Positions 5,923 through 8,505 of a stretch of DNA of 8,505 bases are shown here, in pieces (position 1 is the stretch's first letter; every line of letters begins with the position of its first letter). The notes below the pieces were generated by a model. That model ran no database searches, was not told the DNA's origin, and worked only from the letters and a program-made list of their open reading frames with translations. Origin of the DNA: Pseudorhodobacter antarcticus (GTDB lineage Bacteria; Pseudomonadota; Alphaproteobacteria; Rhodobacterales; Rhodobacteraceae); the NCBI GenBank assembly GCA_945861995.1, contig CAMAWZ010000092.1:1-8505 (forward strand), read 5' to 3'. The position numbers and the translations under genes are program-made.

Positions 5923-6468
5923 ATGTTGATAAGCGCCCTGACCACGGCCACCGTTCCTATTCAAATCCACGCAGGGCTGGCGATTTTGTCTTTTGTTCTT
6001 GGCCCCCTAGCCCTGCTGCGCGGGCAACGGGATAGGGTGCATAAGGCGGTTGGATATTCATGGGTTTTGGCGATGTTTGGCACGGCGTTTTCTTCGTTCT
6101 TCATATCTCAAAGCCCTATGTTTGGGCCGTTTTCGCCCATTCATATCCTCAGCGTAATCACGCTGGGCGGGCTGGTATTTGCGCTGAGCGCTGCGATCAA
6201 GCGCAAGGCTATTGCGCATGGGCGCGCCATGCGGGCGCTGTATGCGCAGGCGCATATTATTCCGGGCGTGTTTACGTTTCTGCCAGGGCGGCGGATGAAT
6301 GCGCTGTTTGGGGGTGGGCAGGATATGGCGGTGTTCTGGGTGGCGGTGGCAATTGGGGTGACAGTTATGGGGGTGATTTTGTCTCACCCTGCACTGACGC
6401 GCGCAGTTGGGCTGAAGGGCAGTGCATGGCGCAGAATCCCTCTTTTCTTTAGCCGTCCTAGCGGCTAA
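5923..6468 (+). CDS. DUF2306-like integral membrane protein
   Basis: This encodes a 181-residue protein with about four membrane helices (roughly 12-33, 44-62, 72-92 and 135-154), resembling the DUF2306 family (PF10067), which has no assigned function. Histidines are spread through it in family-like contexts: H16 in helix 1 (QIHAGLAILSFVLGPLALL), H40 in HKAVGYSWVLA, H74 before helix 3, H99 in HGRAMRALYAQAH and H111. Such membrane histidines could bind heme or metal, but that is speculation. The ATG at 5923 is preceded by AGGAG at good spacing. The gene is divergent from the LytTR regulator across about 110 bases and is followed 21 bases after its stop by tRNA-Leu. A perfect hairpin overlaps its stop codon. 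Confidence 0.8.
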   Translation: MLISALTTATVPIQIHAGLAILSFVLGPLALLRGQRDRVHKAVGYSWVLAMFGTAFSSFFISQSPMFGPFSPIHILSVITLGGLVFALSAAIKRKAIAHGRAMRALYAQAHIIPGVFTFLPGRRMNALFGGGQDMAVFWVAVAIGVTVMGVILSHPALTRAVGLKGSAWRRIPLFFSRPSG

Positions 6469-6470
6469 AG
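6447..6470 (+). other. Perfect hairpin spanning the DUF2306 stop codon
   Basis: CTTTAGCCG (6447-6455) and CGGCTAAAG (6462-6470) form a 9-bp perfect stem around a 6-base loop, ending 19 bases before the tRNA-Leu 5' end. No U tract follows on either strand, so it is not a standard intrinsic terminator. It could be a 3'-end stabiliser or a processing signal between the message and the tRNA. Confidence 0.5.
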
Positions 6471-6489
6471 ACACCGCCATACCAAGAGT

Positions 6490-6576
6490 GCGGATGTGGC
6501 GGAATTGGTAGACGCGCAGCGTTGAGGTCGCTGTTCCTTAACCGGAGTGAAGGTTCGAGTCCTTTCATCCGCACCA
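6490..6576 (+). tRNA. tRNA-Leu (anticodon GAG), with encoded CCA
   Basis: A class II tRNA is readable by eye. The acceptor stem GCGGATG (6490-6496) pairs perfectly with CATCCGC (6566-6572), followed by discriminator A and encoded CCA (6574-6576). The D-arm region contains GGCGGAATTGGTAGACGC. The anticodon stem CAGCG (6517-6521)/CGCTG (6529-6533) encloses the 7-base loop TTGAGGT with anticodon GAG at 6524-6526, reading leucine codons CUC and CUU. A long variable arm follows (TTCC...GGAG), as expected for leucine, and the T-arm has GGTTCGAGTCC. It lies 21 bases after the DUF2306 stop and is followed by a terminator, so it may be read through from that gene or have its own promoter inside it. 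No tRNA promoter could be assigned. Confidence 0.96.
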
Positions 6577-6586
6577 TTGGTCGAAC

Positions 6587-6614
6587 GGGCTGCACCGAAA
6601 GGTGCGGCCTTTTT
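6587..6614 (+). terminator. Intrinsic terminator of tRNA-Leu
   Basis: A 10-bp stem (6587-6596 with 6601-6610), counting two G-U wobbles, is capped by a GAAA tetraloop and followed by a T tract (6610-6614). It begins 10 bases after the tRNA CCA and is oriented for the plus strand. Confidence 0.92.
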
Positions 6615-6634
6615 CTTTGGCGCTGCCCATGGCC

Positions 6635-6717
6635 CCAGCAGGGGGGCTTGCCGCCCCCCACCTGCTTTGCGGGGCAAAGCAGGCCCCCCCGAGGTATTTG
6701 GGCCAAAGTGAAAGGGG
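6635..6717. repeat. GC-rich double hairpin plus rhodobacterial intergenic motif
   Basis: This 104-base gap between the tRNA terminator and the AEC stop codon holds no gene. It contains two adjacent perfect hairpins: GGGGGGC/GCCCCCC (6641-6647/6653-6659, 5-base loop) and CCTGCTTTGC/GCAAAGCAGG (6661-6670/6674-6683, 3-base loop). A C run (6684-6690) follows that could pair instead with the G run, and AGCAGG (6637-6642) could pair instead with CCTGCT (6661-6666). Then comes GAGGTATTTGGGCCAAAGTG (6691-6710). From memory, variants of C-run + GAGGTATTT..GCCAA..TGAAAG occur in many rhodobacterial intergenic regions next to gene ends. It may act as the 3' end of the minus-strand AEC transcript, but no clear U tract is present. 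Confidence 0.6.
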
Positions 6718-6718
6718 C

Positions 6719-7660
6719 TTAGGGCAGGATTTGCAGCCAGAGCCAGACCGAACCCAGCGCGCCCAGCGTGCCGATCAGCACAGAGGATGCGGCGACGCGC
6801 CACCCTAGGCCGAACATATGGGCGAACATATAGGCGTTCACGCCAGGAGCCATGGCGGCAGTCAGCGTGGCCGAGCGCAGGGCGGCGGTATCGAGCGCAA
6901 AGACCCCGCGCGCAAGGGCGTAGGTGATGGCAGGGTGCAGGATCAGCGAGGCGGCAACGACCAGCGCGATCAGCCGCATCTCGCCCTCAGGGCGGTAGCG
7001 CAGCAGCACGCCGCCAAGGCCGAACAGGGCTGCGGGTATGCCAGAGCGGGCAAGCATTTCGGTGGCGCTGTCCACAACGCTGGGCATAGGCAGGCCAGAG
7101 AGGTTCAGCGCGAAGCCGCAGAGAATGCCAATGACGAGGGGTTGGGTGAAGATGTTTTTGAGTGCGTTTTGCACGATGGCAAGTGCGCCTTGCGACGGTG
7201 CACCCTTGGCCTGCGCCAGCACCATCGCGACAATCCCGCAGGTATAGAGCAGTGGCGCGTGGATGGAGATAATGGCGAAGTTGCCTGCCAGCGCCTCGGC
7301 CCCGTAAGCGCGTTCCGTGATGGGCACGCCCAGCAGAAGAGTGTTTGAGAAATAGGCGGTAAAGCCAGCGGCCACGGATTCGGGCAAGCTGCGGCCAAAG
7401 CCCCAGCGGGCCGCGGCGAAGATGGTGGCAAAGGATGCAAATGCGCCGAGGTAGAAAGAGGCCATAAGGCCGATGTTATAGGCCGCGCTTAGGTCAAGGG
7501 TTGCGATGGCGCGAAACAGCAGCATGGGCAGGGCAAAGCTTTGCGCATAGGTCATAATGCCATCGACGGCCGCGGCATTTAGCGCGCCAAAGCGGGCGGC
7601 AATGTAACCTGCCCCAATCAGCAAAAATACGGGCAGGATCACGTCTAAAAGCGCGCTCAT
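6719..7660 (-). CDS. AEC-family (auxin efflux carrier-like) transporter
   Basis: This encodes a 313-residue hydrophobic protein of the AEC family (PF03547), which in bacteria includes malate/malonate and other organic-acid carriers. About ten membrane helices are seen in two halves. The first half starts with LLDVILPVFLLIGAGYIAAR and contains the conserved GFTAYFSNTLLLGVPITERA stretch (about 98-117). The second half contains the helix-breaking TAAMAPGVNAYMFAHMFG (about 268-285), a conserved family site near the predicted transport path. The length is typical. The ATG at 7660-7658 overlaps the stop of the upstream hydrolase gene as ATGA, so translation is probably coupled. The substrate cannot be told from sequence. 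Confidence 0.92.
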   Translation of the reverse strand: MSALLDVILPVFLLIGAGYIAARFGALNAAAVDGIMTYAQSFALPMLLFRAIATLDLSAAYNIGLMASFYLGAFASFATIFAAARWGFGRSLPESVAAGFTAYFSNTLLLGVPITERAYGAEALAGNFAIISIHAPLLYTCGIVAMVLAQAKGAPSQGALAIVQNALKNIFTQPLVIGILCGFALNLSGLPMPSVVDSATEMLARSGIPAALFGLGGVLLRYRPEGEMRLIALVVAASLILHPAITYALARGVFALDTAALRSATLTAAMAPGVNAYMFAHMFGLGWRVAASSVLIGTLGALGSVWLWLQILP

Positions 7661-8490
7661 TCGGGCAGATTGGTGGAAGGCAGGTCTAGCGTCAGGGACA
7701 GACCATCATAGGCGGGGGCGATATGGGCAGGCAATTCGCGCCGCAATGTGTCATAATCCATATCAAGGTGCATATTGGTCAGCAGAGCGCGGCGCGGCGC
7801 GGCGCGGGCGATCCATTCAAGCGCAAGGGCAAGGTGGGCGTGGCTGGGATGCGGCGTGCGGCGCAGCGCGTCCAAAATCCACAGATCAAGCCCTTGCATC
7901 TGCGGCCATGCGGCGGCGGGGATGTCCAGAACATCGGGCAGATAGGCGGCGTTCCAAATGCGAAACCCCAGCGCGTCCATGCTGCCGTGGTTCACGGTGA
8001 AGGGGGTGAACGGGATGGGGCCAGCGGCGCCATCCACCACAAAAGGCCCCTCGATGGGCTGCAAATCCAAAATGGCGGGGTAGGGGGATCCTGCCTCTTG
8101 CTCGAACGCATAGGCAAAGCGCGCGCGCAGGTCGGCGGATGTCGGCGCGTCGGCCCAAACGGGCAAGCGGCGGTGGATGTTGAACACAATCTGGCGCAGA
8201 TCATCTAGGCCGTGGACATGATCGGCGTGGGAATGGGTGTAGACCACACCATCGAGTTGCCCGACTGCCGCGGACAGACGTTGTTCGCGCATATCGGGCG
8301 AGGTGTCGATCAGCACGCGGGTGACGGCATCGCCGTTGATTTTCTCGACCAGCAGGCTGCACCGACGGCGGCGGGTTTTGGGGTTGGCGGGATCGCAATC
8401 ACCCCAATCGCCTGTGCCATTGGGGGATAGGCGCGGCACGCCCCCTGATGATCCGCAGCCAAGAATGGTCAGGCGCAACTGGGCGGTCAT
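7657..8490 (-). CDS. PhnP-like MBL-fold metal-dependent hydrolase
   Basis: This is a 277-residue metallo-beta-lactamase-fold protein of the PhnP-like group. It opens with the strand-loop LTILGCGSSGGVPR (7-20). The dinuclear metal motif is T-H86-S-H88-A-D90-H91, with further likely ligands H168 (VNHGS), D186 (YLPDV) and H241 (NMHLDMDY), and candidate catalytic histidines H217 and H219. C12, C32 and C44, in GCGSS, WGDCDPANPK and RRRRCSLLVE, resemble the structural zinc-site region of PhnP. E. coli PhnP is a cyclic phosphodiesterase in phosphonate breakdown, but no phn genes are seen here. This group is common in alphaproteobacteria, as I recall often after tatD, and its substrate is not established, so I give no gene symbol. 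It starts at the ATG at 8490 and shares an ATGA overlap with the AEC transporter downstream. Confidence 0.92.
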   Translation of the reverse strand: MTAQLRLTILGCGSSGGVPRLSPNGTGDWGDCDPANPKTRRRRCSLLVEKINGDAVTRVLIDTSPDMREQRLSAAVGQLDGVVYTHSHADHVHGLDDLRQIVFNIHRRLPVWADAPTSADLRARFAYAFEQEAGSPYPAILDLQPIEGPFVVDGAAGPIPFTPFTVNHGSMDALGFRIWNAAYLPDVLDIPAAAWPQMQGLDLWILDALRRTPHPSHAHLALALEWIARAAPRRALLTNMHLDMDYDTLRRELPAHIAPAYDGLSLTLDLPSTNLPE

Positions 8491-8505
8491 GTGAGCGCCG
8501 CCTTG
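8487..8505 (-). CDS. Possible 3' end of an upstream gene (perhaps tatD)
   Basis: The last bases on the minus strand can be read as codons K-A-A-L-T followed by TGA at 8489-8487, overlapping the hydrolase ATG in an ATGA arrangement. In many alphaproteobacteria, from memory, a TatD-family DNase gene precedes this hydrolase, which makes tatD plausible. Only five codons are visible, so this rests mainly on expected gene order and on the lack of a ribosome binding site in the short visible leader. Confidence 0.35.

Noticed and set aside
6471..6508. Pairing of CCGCCA before tRNA-Leu with TGGCGG in its D-arm region
   Set aside because: It would compete with the tRNA fold and is more simply a chance GC-rich match.
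8212..8494. Plus-strand open frames opposite the hydrolase gene
   Set aside because: They are antisense shadows in GC-rich coding DNA, with no ribosome site and no recognisable domain.

Overview
The window reads as ordinary chromosome of an alphaproteobacterium of the Rhodobacteraceae (Roseobacter/Rhodobacter/Paracoccus type). This rests on close agreement, from memory, of the cytochrome c oxidase subunit I, cytochrome c2/c550, octanoyltransferase, DUF2244, H-type lectin and PhnP-like hydrolase sequences with that family, on the cycA-ctaD arrangement, and on an intergenic motif common in these genomes. No database search was possible. I see no CRISPR array, phage, transposase, toxin-antitoxin pair or defence island.

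Left part (1-1287, plus strand): the 3' end of atpD and all of atpC, the last genes of the F1 ATP synthase operon, closed by a strong intrinsic terminator. A small H-type lectin gene follows. Its 3' end overlaps by 7 bases that of a convergent DUF2244 membrane-protein gene on the minus strand.

Centre (1281-5813, all minus strand, read right to left): a membrane-anchored LytTR regulator, lipB, cycA (soluble cytochrome c), ctaD (aa3 oxidase subunit I) and DUF2244. cycA and ctaD each have their own intrinsic terminator. The 216-base gap between them holds a perfect FNR/FnrL box, a second short palindrome and a leader hairpin, so ctaD probably has its own oxygen-responsive promoter. CycA carries electrons from the bc1 complex to the oxidase whose catalytic subunit is CtaD, so the two genes form one respiratory module beside the ATP synthase genes.

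Right-centre (5923-6614, plus strand): a DUF2306 membrane-protein gene, divergent from the LytTR regulator and perhaps its target; then tRNA-Leu(GAG) and a terminator. Next comes a hairpin-rich intergenic block (6635-6717).

Right end (6719-8505, minus strand): an operon of a PhnP-like metallo-beta-lactamase-fold hydrolase and an AEC-family transporter sharing an ATGA overlap. A few codons at the edge look like the end of another upstream gene, plausibly tatD.

The observations most worth checking are the regulatory block upstream of ctaD, the LytTR/DUF2306 divergent pair, and the hairpins on either side of the tRNA. None amounts to a clear undescribed system.
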